From positions 1-64,000 of the forward strand of contig CAZMLC010000005.1 of the NCBI GenBank assembly GCA_964567125.1: DNA of 64,000 nt, written 5' to 3'. Under the pieces are notes generated by a model that saw only the letters and a program-made list of their open reading frames with translations, was not told the origin of the DNA and ran no database searches. Below are positions 24,162 through 33,208 of the stretch, piece after piece. Made by a program: the position numbers and the translations under genes. How positions within the stretch are numbered: the stretch's first letter is position 1; each line of letters starts with the position of its first letter. This DNA is from CAZMLC01 sp964567125. Lineage in GTDB: Bacteria; Verrucomicrobiota; Kiritimatiellia; RFP12; UBA1067.

Positions 24162-26924
24162 ATGAAAAATATTTTGTGCGTCATCGTGATGGCTGCGTGT
24201 GCCTATGGCAAGCCGTTGGCGTCGACCGATTCGGCTTGGCAGGCCAATCCGATTTTTTGGGGATTTCGTGCGGACAGCGTTCTGGCTGATCACACAGAGG
24301 GTAGCCACATGGCCGATTATCTGCACGCGCCTGTGGCCTCCAACGTTACGTTTTCGGCAACGTTTGTGCCGGCGCGTTGCGGAACAAACGGTTGGCGCGT
24401 GGGCGGTATCGCACTGGTGCAGGATCAGCAGAATTTCTGGAAATTGTCGTTGGCGTTGACTCCGCCTGAGCAGGGCGGTACGCCGTTTATGGAGTTCTGC
24501 GAAATGCGGAACGGCGAGTGGCTGGCACAGGGAAATTTGCAGGTTGCGCAGCGCGAATCAAAAGGTACGTGGTCATTCTCAAAAGCGTATCGGCTTGCCA
24601 TCGTGCTTGAGTCGGACTCAATTCGCGGGACGATTGAATCTGAAGATCAGACCGTGCGCTTTGTCCAGCAATACCGCTTGGGTCAACAGCCTGCGGTTCG
24701 GGCGGGCCGTCCGACGTTGGCGTATGCCGGCATTGCGGGAACGTATTCAAAGCTCGACGCATGCTGGAGCAACGCGATGCCTGAAGGGGCGATACAGAAA
24801 CAATTCCCACGCTATTCCGTGCCGCCGAATACGGAGATTACGGATCAGGCAACAGGATTCTTCCGCGTAGTACAGAAGCCGGATGGCCGGTGGTGGACCA
24901 TTGATCCGAATGGGTTCGGCGTTGTATTGCTCGGGGTCGATCATGTGACCTTCTGGGGACATTACTGTCAGAAGCTCGGGTATGCGCCGCACTTTAAAAA
25001 GAATCAGGCGAAGTATCCGGATCGGAGCGTCTGGGAAAACGAGACGCTCGGTCGCTTGACCGCGTGGGGCTTCAATATGCTGGGGGCGGGCTGCGGACCG
25101 GAGTTAAAGCATCGCGGGTTGGTGCACACGGAGTTTCTCAGCTTGGGCGACACATTCGGTTCTTTAGGGGGCGATTACGAAATTGCGCCGCAAGAGCATC
25201 GTCCCTGTTCCGTCTTCCCGAACGTCTTCCATCCGGACTTTGAACGGTATTGTACTTATCTGGCGCGGATGAAGTGCGCGGAGAATCGGCACGATCCCTG
25301 GTTGCTCGGGTATTTCATTGATAACGAATTGGCCTGGTGGGGCCGTGGCGCGCTGGATACAGGTCTCTTTGATTATGCACTGGCTAAGCCGGCAACGCAC
25401 GCGATCAAACCCGTGATGGTCGATTTCCTGAAGACGCAGGCGAAAAACGATGTGACAACCTTTAACCGCTGCTGGCGCACACAGATCGCGACGTTCGATG
25501 CGTTGAAAAATGTAATGAAGTTGCCCTCGGAGTCGGAGGAGCAGAAGCAGATCAAACTGGCCTTTTTAAAGCTGGTGGCGAATCGCTATTTTGAGGTTAC
25601 TACGCGTGCAATCCGGGCTGCGGATCCCAATCACTTGGTTCTGGGTTCACGTTTTGCTGGAACGCTGGGGGCGCATCCTGCAGTCTGGGAGACCGCAGGC
25701 AAGTATTGCGACATTGTGACGTTCAACATATATCCGATGGCGGATTTGGACGATGGGCAGGTTTATCTCTCGTTGGGGAAGAAGCGCGAGCGCGTGATCG
25801 ATCATGTGCAGAAATTCTACGATACGGTCAAACGTCCGATGCTGATTACAGAATGGTCATTCCCTGCGCTTGATTCAGGTCTGCCCTGTTTGCATGGCGC
25901 GGGACAGCGCTTCCAGACGCAAGCGGAACGCACCGAGGCGACCTCGCTTTTCGCGCGAACCATGCTTTCGATGCCGTATCTTCTCGGCTACGATTATTTT
26001 ATGTGGGTTGACGAACCTGCGTTGGGGATCAGCGATGCATTCCCCGAGGATTCGAATTACGGATTGATCAACGAGGAGGGTAAGCCGTATGCCTTGATCA
26101 CCGAGATGTTCAGCGCGCTGCATAAAAAAGTCGGGACGATGCGTTTTGCGGCTGCACCGGCTGCAAAAGCTGTTCCAGCGCGCGAACCCATCGAGGTCAG
26201 CCGTCAGGTTGCGCGGTTGACGCCATCTGCTGCGACACCGGCGGGATTTTCCGAGCTCAACAGCACGCTTGTTGTGACCAATGGCGTGTTAAGCCTGACG
26301 ATCAAGAAGGGCGAGGGAGGGCTCATTGCGGATGTGGCGCTGGCTGGCGTGCGGATGGGCGATTACACCGCGATGGTGCATGTGCCGAATGCCTGGGTCA
26401 ATGTCGATCGTGTGGTGGATTATATGGTTTCTCAAAAAGGCCCGGCGGTTGTGGTCGATATTCGGGGCGAGACGCGGTATCAGGTGCGGTGCGAGGTGAT
26501 TCAGCGGATCACGCTGCTGCCCGCAGCGGCCTATTTTATTGCGGAGTTTATTCAGGTGAAAAATCTTGGAGAGAAGCCGTTGGATCTGCGCGGCCTTTTC
26601 TTCCGTCCGATTGCCTCCTACGCTGTTGCAGCAAAGGAGCGCGGGGTCCCCAGTTTATGGAAGCGTCCGGTAATGGGCTGCTGGCCGGATGAAAAGGGGA
26701 GCCGCTGTTACGGCGCGTTCGTTCCGCAGATTTCCGATGTGCTGATTAATTTCTGGATCAATCCCGAGGGCGGTGGCCAGCATGCGGATGCGCGCATGGA
26801 GTTCAGCGGTCAGGTGCTTGCACCGCAGGCCGTGTTTGCACCGCAATTCTGCTATGTGTTTTGTCTCTTGAGTCAGACCGGGGCGGCTGAATGGGAAAAT
26901 CAGGCGTGCGCGATTTTAAAGTAA
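24162..26924 (+). CDS. Secreted GH-A clan glycoside hydrolase (beta-agarase/GH50-like)
   Basis: A 920-residue protein with a short signal peptide (MKNILCVIVMAACAYG). Residues about 30-200 are a beta-sandwich-like domain. Residues about 230-640 are a TIM barrel with the sequence pattern of GH50-type agarases (IDPNGFGVVLLGVDHVTFWG, ETLGRLTAWGFNMLGAGC). The likely acid/base is E389 in FIDNELAWWG and the nucleophile E564 in ITEWSF. A C-terminal beta domain follows. It should cleave a galactan-like or other beta-linked polymer; true substrate is unproven. AGGAAGAG precedes the ATG. The next gene, gmk, is 40 bases downstream and probably functionally unrelated. Confidence 0.75.
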   Translation: MKNILCVIVMAACAYGKPLASTDSAWQANPIFWGFRADSVLADHTEGSHMADYLHAPVASNVTFSATFVPARCGTNGWRVGGIALVQDQQNFWKLSLALTPPEQGGTPFMEFCEMRNGEWLAQGNLQVAQRESKGTWSFSKAYRLAIVLESDSIRGTIESEDQTVRFVQQYRLGQQPAVRAGRPTLAYAGIAGTYSKLDACWSNAMPEGAIQKQFPRYSVPPNTEITDQATGFFRVVQKPDGRWWTIDPNGFGVVLLGVDHVTFWGHYCQKLGYAPHFKKNQAKYPDRSVWENETLGRLTAWGFNMLGAGCGPELKHRGLVHTEFLSLGDTFGSLGGDYEIAPQEHRPCSVFPNVFHPDFERYCTYLARMKCAENRHDPWLLGYFIDNELAWWGRGALDTGLFDYALAKPATHAIKPVMVDFLKTQAKNDVTTFNRCWRTQIATFDALKNVMKLPSESEEQKQIKLAFLKLVANRYFEVTTRAIRAADPNHLVLGSRFAGTLGAHPAVWETAGKYCDIVTFNIYPMADLDDGQVYLSLGKKRERVIDHVQKFYDTVKRPMLITEWSFPALDSGLPCLHGAGQRFQTQAERTEATSLFARTMLSMPYLLGYDYFMWVDEPALGISDAFPEDSNYGLINEEGKPYALITEMFSALHKKVGTMRFAAAPAAKAVPAREPIEVSRQVARLTPSAATPAGFSELNSTLVVTNGVLSLTIKKGEGGLIADVALAGVRMGDYTAMVHVPNAWVNVDRVVDYMVSQKGPAVVVDIRGETRYQVRCEVIQRITLLPAAAYFIAEFIQVKNLGEKPLDLRGLFFRPIASYAVAAKERGVPSLWKRPVMGCWPDEKGSRCYGAFVPQISDVLINFWINPEGGGQHADARMEFSGQVLAPQAVFAPQFCYVFCLLSQTGAAEWENQACAILK

Positions 26925-26964
26925 TCCGCGATTGACCAGAGTAAGTGGTGAAGGAAGGAGAACG

Positions 26965-27558
26965 ATGAAACCTTTGTTTATTGTGGTATCTGCGCCATCC
27001 GGGGCAGGCAAAACGACCTTGTGCGATCTGTTGTTGCAAAACTATCCGGAGATCTGTTATTCCGTGTCGTGTACGACGCGCGAGCCGCGCGCAAACGAAG
27101 AGGATGGCATTGATTATCATTTTGTCACCATCGAAACCTTCAAAAAGATGATCGATGAAAATCAATTTCTGGAGTACGCATGCGTCCATGATAATTATTA
27201 TGGCACACTCAAAGAGCCGATTTACCAGGCCTTGCGTGAGAACCAGTGCGTTCTGCTCGACATTGATGTCGCCGGTGCGAAGCAGGTCCGCCAGTATGTC
27301 GCTGGATTGGCGGAAGAAGATCCGATGCGCGCAGGCTTTGTCGATATTTTCATCAACCCGCCTTCGATGGAAGATCTGGAACAACGTCTTGTGGGGCGCG
27401 GCACTGACAAGCCGGAAGTCATTCGCAAGCGGCTGAACAATGCACGGGCGGAGATGGCACACGCCGGCGATTATATGCATCAGGTTGTCAACGATGATCT
27501 GGATGTGGCTTATCGCCGGTTGTGTGATATCATCAATGTGCGCGGGCAATTCATTTAA
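26965..27558 (+). CDS. gmk: Guanylate kinase
   Basis: A 197-residue P-loop kinase of normal length. The Walker A is SAPSGAGKTT, and the GMP-binding residues lie in SVSCTTREPRANEEDGIDYHFV and the YGT motif (NYYGTLKEP). It converts GMP to GDP with ATP in the cytoplasm. GAAGGAG precedes the ATG at 26965, and the upstream 11-codon extension of the frame is ignored. It is followed by coaC and pyrD in one close group; the rpoZ gene often found between gmk and coaBC is absent here. Confidence 0.95.
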   Translation: MKPLFIVVSAPSGAGKTTLCDLLLQNYPEICYSVSCTTREPRANEEDGIDYHFVTIETFKKMIDENQFLEYACVHDNYYGTLKEPIYQALRENQCVLLDIDVAGAKQVRQYVAGLAEEDPMRAGFVDIFINPPSMEDLEQRLVGRGTDKPEVIRKRLNNARAEMAHAGDYMHQVVNDDLDVAYRRLCDIINVRGQFI

Positions 27559-27579
27559 GCGAAAAGGAACGGAGGTCCT

Positions 27580-28116
27580 ATGGCAACAATCGTTGTTGGG
27601 GTTACAGGGTCAATTGCGGCCTATAAAAGCTGTGAACTTGTGCGCATTCTGGTCAAGGCCGGACATGACGTGAAGGTGGTCATGACTGTTGCCGCGACGA
27701 AATTCGTTGCACCCTTGACGTTTCAAACACTTTCGCGTAATCCTGTTTTTGTTGATCAATTTGAACTGCCGAGTGAATGGAAGCCGGAGCATATTTCGCT
27801 GGCGGACGATGCTGACTTGCTCGTGATCGCACCGTGCACGGCGAATGTGATGGCGCGCATGACGTATGGGTTTGCAGATGATCTGTTGACGGCGACAGCC
27901 TTGGCGACGCGTGCGCCGATTGTGCTTGCGCCGGCCATGAACACGGGCATGTGGGATAACGTGGCTACGCAGGCGAATGTAAAGACGCTCATCAGCCGAG
28001 GCGTTCTGTTTGTCGATTCCGATTCGGGCGAATTGGCCTGCGGCGATTACGGTAAGGGCCGGATGGCCGAACCCGAGGCGATTGCGCGCGTTATTGAACA
28101 GATTGTTTCCCAGTAA
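27580..28116 (+). CDS. coaC: Phosphopantothenoylcysteine decarboxylase (CoaC domain only)
   Basis: A 178-residue HFCD flavoprotein. Visible motifs are GVTGSIAAYKS (FMN site), catalytic H71 in EHISLADDADLLVIAPCTANV, PAMNTGMW, and the Cys of the substrate flap in GELACGDYGKGRM. It removes CO2 from 4'-phosphopantothenoylcysteine in coenzyme A synthesis. In many bacteria it is fused to CoaB, but the frame ends right after the decarboxylase domain, so the synthetase must be encoded elsewhere. Flavoprotein relatives such as UbiX-like prenyltransferases lack this combination of motifs. Confidence 0.88.
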   Translation: MATIVVGVTGSIAAYKSCELVRILVKAGHDVKVVMTVAATKFVAPLTFQTLSRNPVFVDQFELPSEWKPEHISLADDADLLVIAPCTANVMARMTYGFADDLLTATALATRAPIVLAPAMNTGMWDNVATQANVKTLISRGVLFVDSDSGELACGDYGKGRMAEPEAIARVIEQIVSQ

Positions 28117-28133
28117 AAGAAAGAGAGCGACGC

Positions 28134-29054
28134 ATGGGCGAGTTGGACCTGTCAGTCAATTTGGGTGGAATCCGCATGGCGAATCCGGTGACGGTCGCAT
28201 CCGGAACGTTCGGATATGGCAAAGAGTATGCATCCCTTATCGATGTCCGCCGGCTGGGTGCGATCACAGTGAAGGGCATCCGTTCGATTCCGTGGCAGGG
28301 CAACAAGCTGCCACGCCATGTCGAGGTGCCCGGGGGGATGCTGAATGCCATCGGACTTCAGGGACCGGGCGTTGAGTGCTTTATCACCGACTATATGCCG
28401 TTCCTGCGCGAAACAGGTGTGCCGGTGATCGTCAATATCTGGGGAACCTCGACGGACGAATATGCGGAGGTCGCGCGGCGCTTAACCGATGTTCCCGGTG
28501 TTTCAGGACTCGAGTTGAACATCTCGTGTCCCAATGTCAAAGAGGGCGGACACGCTTTCGGTACGGATCCGCGTACCGTGTCGCAGCTGGTCGCGGCGGT
28601 CCGCACGGCAACGACCTTGCCGCTCATGCCGAAGCTGGCTCCCAATGTTCCGGATATCCGCGTCTTTGTACGCGCGGCTCAGGAAGCGGGTGCAGATGCC
28701 TTGGCCATGATCAACACCATTCCGGCGATGGTCATCGATATCGAGCGCCGCAAGCCCGTGCTGGCCAATAAGGTGGGCGGACTCTCCGGCGCTGCGATCC
28801 ATCCCGTCGCGGTCAAGCTGGTTTGGGAGGCTTCACAGGTCGCGACCGTGCCGATTCTTGCGATGGGCGGTATTTTTGAGGCCAAGCATGCGCTGGAGTT
28901 TCTGATTGCGGGCGCATCGGCGGTGGCTGTGGGGACCGCCAACTTCATCGACCCGTCAACGCCGCTCCGCGTGCTCGACGGCATTGTCGATTATCTGCGC
29001 CGTCATGCGTTCACATCGGTTCGTGAGCTGACCGGATCGTTGGATCTTTCGTGA
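28134..29054 (+). CDS. pyrD: Dihydroorotate dehydrogenase, class 1B catalytic subunit
   Basis: A 306-residue FMN TIM-barrel protein. The catalytic Cys is in LNISCPNVKEGG, the FMN/substrate residues in MLNAIGLQGPG and MINTIPAM, and the phosphate-binding loops in KVGGLSGAA and AMGGI. The Cys base and length mark it as the NAD-linked 1B form, which normally needs the PyrK electron-transfer subunit; no pyrK lies in this window. It oxidises dihydroorotate to orotate in pyrimidine synthesis. It starts 17 bases after coaC and converges with a phosphatidyltransferase gene. Confidence 0.94.
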   Translation: MGELDLSVNLGGIRMANPVTVASGTFGYGKEYASLIDVRRLGAITVKGIRSIPWQGNKLPRHVEVPGGMLNAIGLQGPGVECFITDYMPFLRETGVPVIVNIWGTSTDEYAEVARRLTDVPGVSGLELNISCPNVKEGGHAFGTDPRTVSQLVAAVRTATTLPLMPKLAPNVPDIRVFVRAAQEAGADALAMINTIPAMVIDIERRKPVLANKVGGLSGAAIHPVAVKLVWEASQVATVPILAMGGIFEAKHALEFLIAGASAVAVGTANFIDPSTPLRVLDGIVDYLRRHAFTSVRELTGSLDLS

Positions 29055-29070
29055 GTGAAGGGTTGCCGTC

Positions 29071-29694
29071 TTATTCGATGGATTTCTTCAGGTAGGGCAT
29101 ATACTGCCGCGTGTAGACAATCATCGACCAGACATTGATCACGATCAGGCTGAACTCAATGATCAGAATCAATTGCTGCGAAAGCCACCACGGCTGTAGC
29201 GCGGCGTAGACGTAGATGGCACAGGCGGAAGGAAAGCTTGCGGCTGTACGGAACTTGCCCATCCAGTTTGCACGGCAGTCCGCATTGTAGAGCGCTCCGA
29301 CTGAACGCAGGAAGGTCACCCACTGGTCGCGTAGAATATAGAGCACCGTGAAGATCAGCATGATCGTGGCGTGCATCATTTCGTTGGGAAGGCGTCCTAG
29401 GAGCCAGAGGAGCGTGGGAAAGACAACCAGATAGAAGACCTTGTCCATCAGCGGATCCGCCATGGCGCCGAACTTACTCGTCACATTCCATTTACGCGCG
29501 AGCATGCCGTCAAAAAGATCGGTCAGCGAGGCCAGGACTAGCGCGATGGTTGCGGCAAGCGCGAGCCACTTTAAACTGGCCTTATCTTCGGGTTGGTAGG
29601 CCTGGATAATCGCCAATACCATAAAGAGAAAAACGAGCGGCAATCGACCAAATGTTAATGCGTTGACAATCAACCGTTTTGTAAAATCACTCAT
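29071..29694 (-). CDS. CDP-alcohol phosphatidyltransferase (PgsA-like)
   Basis: A 207-residue integral membrane protein with about five to six hydrophobic segments. The family signature is complete: D-LF-DG-ML-AR-N8-G-AMA-D-PLM-D (DLFDGMLARK ... GAMADPLMDK). It joins CDP-diacylglycerol to an alcohol; phosphatidylglycerophosphate synthase is the most probable role, but other acceptors cannot be excluded. I chose the ATG at 29694, where a promoter sits at exact leaderless distance; the frame extends 17 codons upstream through that promoter. Confidence 0.85.
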   Translation of the reverse strand: MSDFTKRLIVNALTFGRLPLVFLFMVLAIIQAYQPEDKASLKWLALAATIALVLASLTDLFDGMLARKWNVTSKFGAMADPLMDKVFYLVVFPTLLWLLGRLPNEMMHATIMLIFTVLYILRDQWVTFLRSVGALYNADCRANWMGKFRTAASFPSACAIYVYAALQPWWLSQQLILIIEFSLIVINVWSMIVYTRQYMPYLKKSIE

Positions 29695-29700
29695 AGGTAT

Positions 29701-29729
29701 ATGAAACCAAAAACGGCGCTTTTGTGCAA
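29701..29729 (-). promoter_or_regulatory. Leaderless promoter of the phosphatidyltransferase gene
   Basis: On the minus strand TTGCAC (29729-29724), 17 bases, TTTCAT (29706-29701), then exactly six bases to the ATG at 29694. The start point should therefore fall on the A of the start codon. No ribosome-binding site precedes the gene. Confidence 0.5.
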
Positions 29730-29777
29730 GCGAGTAAACCGTCAACGCATCCGATCAAAACACCGATGTTCATGTGT

Positions 29778-29858
29778 TTGACATGGCAACGTAACCATGC
29801 CTATGGTACGATAAATTCCAAAATGGAACGTTACTGCGTGTGTTACACGTGGCATTTT
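29778..29858 (+). promoter_or_regulatory. Promoter and operator-like dyad upstream of the GH105 operon
   Basis: TTGACA (29778-29783), 18 bases and TATGGT (29802-29807) form a good promoter facing the GH105 gene. Just downstream an imperfect dyad, AAAATGGAACGT (29820-29831) and ACGTGGCATTTT (29847-29858), pairs at 10 of 12 positions. Its place immediately after the expected start point suits a repressor that responds to sugar, but no regulator gene for it is in the window. The mRNA leader would be about 130 bases. Confidence 0.5.
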
Positions 29859-29948
29859 CCATGGCCAGGTTTAATTGCGGATGCAAGATGCGAGGAGAAT
29901 AAACCTCGGGTCCGGCATGCGATTGAGGCGTCGAAATAAGGGGGCGTA

Positions 29949-31085
29949 ATGATGAAACCGTTTGTTTTAGCAGGGCTACTTGTGCTGGTGGGGTGTACGT
30001 CGATGGTGGCGACCGCGCCGGATTGTCCATTTAAAGACTGGCCGAAAGGAACATCGCCCGAGGAGGTCGGCAATCGGATTGCACAGCGTTTTCTTGAACA
30101 GCCGCACAGTCAATATGGACGCCGTGGCAAGCCAAAGCAGATTACCTATCCCGATGTCTGCACATGGTATGGTTCGCTGTGTTTTGCCAAGGAGACGCAG
30201 AATGCCGCTCTGACGGCACGTCTCATTGCGCGCTTTGAGCCGCTGTTCAGCACGGAAGCGCGTCTTTTGCCTCTGCCGAATCATGTGGACAATACGGTGT
30301 TTGGCGCGCTACCGCTTGAACTCTACATGCAGACCAAAGAGGCGCGTTACCTTCAGATGGGGCAGTCGATGGCGGATGCACAGTGGGCGGTGCCACCGGC
30401 GGACGAGAAAAACAATACGCCCGAAGCGCGGGCGTGGCTGGATAAGGGATTTACGTGGCAGACGCGGCTGTGGATCGACGACATGTTCATGATCACCATG
30501 GTTCAGGCGCAGGCCTTCCGTGCCACCGGTGATCGGCGTTACATCGATCGCGCGGCGAAAGAGATGGTGATGTATCTGGATGAACTGCAGCGTCCGAACG
30601 GATTATTTTATCATGCGCCTGACGTGCCTTTTTTCTGGGGACGCGGCAACGGCTGGATGGCGGCCGGCATGGCGGAACTGTTGCGTTCGCTGCCGCTGGA
30701 CAATCCGGACCGTCCGCGCATCTTGGCCGGCTATCATAAGATGATGGCCGCGTTGCTGGCTTATCAGGCTGAGGATGGGATGTGGCGGCAGCTGATCAAC
30801 GATGGCGCGTCGTGGCCGGAAACCTCGGGAACCGGTATGTTTGCGTTCGCTATGATTACCGGTGTGAAAAACGGCTGGCTTGATGCTAAGACGTATGGCG
30901 TAGCTGCGCGCAAAGCCTGGCTTGCCTTGGTGACGTACATCGATGAAAACGGCGATGTCCGCGATGTCTGCGAAGGAACCAACAAAAAAGCGGATCGCCA
31001 GTATTATCTGGACCGTAAACGCGTGACCGGCGATCTGCATGGACAGGCGCCTGTAATCTGGTGCGCTACGGCGTTGCTGCGCTAG
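29949..31085 (+). CDS. GH105 unsaturated uronyl hydrolase lipoprotein
   Basis: A 378-residue protein with lipobox LVLVGC (Cys16), so it is probably lipid-anchored. The (alpha/alpha)6 barrel carries YteR-like motifs: the catalytic Asp pair in RLWIDDMFM (D177/D178), FFWGRGNGW and the C-terminal DLHGQAPVIW. GH105 enzymes remove the unsaturated uronic acid that polysaccharide lyases leave at the chain end. The next gene, 11 bases downstream, is a BNR-4 propeller of the kind found in lyases, which fits a lyase and hydrolase pair in one operon. Confidence 0.88.
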   Translation: MMKPFVLAGLLVLVGCTSMVATAPDCPFKDWPKGTSPEEVGNRIAQRFLEQPHSQYGRRGKPKQITYPDVCTWYGSLCFAKETQNAALTARLIARFEPLFSTEARLLPLPNHVDNTVFGALPLELYMQTKEARYLQMGQSMADAQWAVPPADEKNNTPEARAWLDKGFTWQTRLWIDDMFMITMVQAQAFRATGDRRYIDRAAKEMVMYLDELQRPNGLFYHAPDVPFFWGRGNGWMAAGMAELLRSLPLDNPDRPRILAGYHKMMAALLAYQAEDGMWRQLINDGASWPETSGTGMFAFAMITGVKNGWLDAKTYGVAARKAWLALVTYIDENGDVRDVCEGTNKKADRQYYLDRKRVTGDLHGQAPVIWCATALLR

Positions 31086-31096
31086 AGGAGGATAGT

Positions 31097-33094
31097 ATGA
31101 TTACACGCGTTGTGGTGATACTGATGGCACTGGTTGCTGCGCGGATTGCGGAAGCGCTACCGAAGCAGGCCGGTTATCCCTTTGAGGGGCATACGGGGTT
31201 TCGTGTGAGCGCGATGACGGAGCGGCTGAAGGCGGGATCGTTTTCCGTCGCCGCCTGGGTCAATGTAGCGGATCCTGCGCGGTCGCAGATCTTTATGACC
31301 ATGGGCCAGTCCAATCAGGATTTTTCCTTCTATCTCTACAACGGCGCGGTACGCTTGCTCATCGAAGGTTCGGTGGGAAGTTACGGCTTTGCCGCAGCCA
31401 AGCCGCCGAAACCTGCGGTCTGGACGCACTATCTGGGTACGTATGATGGACAGCATATTGCGATTTACCGCGACGGTGTGTTGGAGGGTGAGAAGTCCGT
31501 GGCACTCAAACGAACAGCATTTGCTCATGCGTTGACCGTGGGGATGATTGCGGACGATGAGGCGCGTATTCTGAAGGGGAACATGACGGATATCCGTATC
31601 TGGAATCGCGTGCTGGATGCGCGTGAAGCGCGTCAGCTCGCAGCGGATGAGACGTGGCCGGAGCAGGATCGCGAACTGATCGCCCGCTGGCTCACACATC
31701 CCACGGATACGACGATTGCGAATCGCGTGAAGGGGGCGCCGGAGCTTGTCAAAGGGCAGCCTGTGCTCGCCACGCTGCTCAACCGCACAATGGATGGATT
31801 CCGCGGCATCTGGTATTTCAACCAGCCCTCCAAGGATGAGTATGTGTATAAGTACAGCGGAGGTCTGGGGACGTATTGCGCGAAACACATTCCCTTCGCA
31901 TGGTATGCGCCTGAAGTCAACAAGACCTTTTTCTGCTACGGCGGGACGGATGCGAAAAACAGCACGCTGCTGCACATGGTCTCCTATTATGATCATGCCT
32001 CAGGACTGGTGGCACGGCCGACCATACTGCTGGATAAAAAGACGGATGATGCTCACGATAACCCGGTGATCAACATCGACGACAAAGGCTATATCTGGAT
32101 CTTTTCGAGCAGCCACGGACGAGGGCGCCCTTCCTATATTTCGCGCAGCATCAAGCCCTATGATATCGCGGCGTTCCAGGTGATGTGGACGGGAAATTTC
32201 TCATATCCGCAGCCGATTTACTATCCGGGGAAAGGTTTTCTTTTTATCCACACATGGTATGTGAAGGGGCGAGGAAACTACATCATGACGAGCAATCCCG
32301 AGGGAACGGTCTGGAGTGAACGCCGGCAGACCGCCTATTTCGGCGAAGGCCACTATCAGATCAGCGGGACGTGGAAGTCCCGCAAAACCGGCGTGGCGTT
32401 TGATCAGCATCCCAAGGGCAAGGGACTCAACTGGCGGACCAATCTGTATTATATGGAGAGCGATGATTTTGGACAGACGTGGAAAAATGCGCAGGGGGAA
32501 GTCCTCGAACTTCCGCTGACCAACTCGCTCAATGCTGCGATTGTTTTGAACTATGAAAATCAAGGCCGGAATGTCTATCTCAAAGAGGTTCAGTTTGATG
32601 AGCAGGGGCATCCCATTATTCTCTTCATTCTGAGCAAAGGGTATGAGTCAGGCCCGGCAAATGGTCCGCGCGAGTGGCGTATTGTACGCTGGGATGGTTC
32701 CCGTTGGATTGAGCGCTTCACGGGCATTTGCTCGGGTAACAATTACGATTTCGGGCCGCTCTACGTTGAAAGCGAAACCGCGTGGCGGATCATCGGCCCT
32801 ACGCAGTTGGGCCCGCAGCCGTATAATCCCGGAGGCGAGATCGCGTTGTGGACGTCAAACGATCGGGGTGAAACCTGGACAATGACGCGGCAGATGACAA
32901 AGAACAGCGTGATGAACCATACGTTTGTGCGCCGTCCTGTGAATGCGCGTCCTGATTTCTATGGGTTCTGGGCTGATGGGCATGGCCGTCAGCCATCGAC
33001 CTCCTCGCTCTATTTTTGCACGCGAGAGGGGGATGTGTTTCGTTTGCCAGCGCAGATGACCGGTGATTTTGCGAAACCGGAAATCGTCAGGTAA
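31097..33094 (+). CDS. Secreted LamG plus BNR-4 beta-propeller protein (possible polysaccharide lyase)
   Basis: A 665-residue protein with a signal peptide (MITRVVVILMALVAARIAEA). Residues about 25-200 are a LamG/concanavalin-like domain (SFSVAAWVNV, TDIRIWNRVLDAREA). From about 240 on is a BNR-4 propeller, with DNPVINIDDKGYIWIFSSSHG and YISRSIKPYDI. Ulvan and related lyases of PL24/PL25 are BNR-4 propellers with catalytic His in this region, and the coupled GH105 gene supports lyase activity. The propeller also occurs in non-enzymatic proteins, so the reaction is inferred. GAGGAGGA precedes the ATG. Confidence 0.7.
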   Translation: MITRVVVILMALVAARIAEALPKQAGYPFEGHTGFRVSAMTERLKAGSFSVAAWVNVADPARSQIFMTMGQSNQDFSFYLYNGAVRLLIEGSVGSYGFAAAKPPKPAVWTHYLGTYDGQHIAIYRDGVLEGEKSVALKRTAFAHALTVGMIADDEARILKGNMTDIRIWNRVLDAREARQLAADETWPEQDRELIARWLTHPTDTTIANRVKGAPELVKGQPVLATLLNRTMDGFRGIWYFNQPSKDEYVYKYSGGLGTYCAKHIPFAWYAPEVNKTFFCYGGTDAKNSTLLHMVSYYDHASGLVARPTILLDKKTDDAHDNPVINIDDKGYIWIFSSSHGRGRPSYISRSIKPYDIAAFQVMWTGNFSYPQPIYYPGKGFLFIHTWYVKGRGNYIMTSNPEGTVWSERRQTAYFGEGHYQISGTWKSRKTGVAFDQHPKGKGLNWRTNLYYMESDDFGQTWKNAQGEVLELPLTNSLNAAIVLNYENQGRNVYLKEVQFDEQGHPIILFILSKGYESGPANGPREWRIVRWDGSRWIERFTGICSGNNYDFGPLYVESETAWRIIGPTQLGPQPYNPGGEIALWTSNDRGETWTMTRQMTKNSVMNHTFVRRPVNARPDFYGFWADGHGRQPSTSSLYFCTREGDVFRLPAQMTGDFAKPEIVR

Positions 33095-33171
33095 CGGTAC
33101 CAGACATGCATTAAACAGTGTAAATAAAACGCGGTCGTGACTGCACGCTTTGATCGACATGTGCTCAGGGA

Positions 33172-33200
33172 TGGACTTCCGGTCGGTTGTGCGCTATGCT
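33172..33200 (+). promoter_or_regulatory. Promoter of the PL11 gene
   Basis: TGGACT (33172-33177), 17 bases, TATGCT (33195-33200), then eight bases to the ATG at 33209. No ribosome-binding site is visible, so this mRNA is probably leaderless or nearly so. Confidence 0.4.
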
Positions 33201-33208
33201 TAAACACA

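Noticed and set aside
31097..33094. Firm assignment as sialidase
   Set aside because: The propeller has the BNR-4 pattern, not Asp-box sialidase repeats with the arginine triad; the coupled GH105 points to lyase chemistry.
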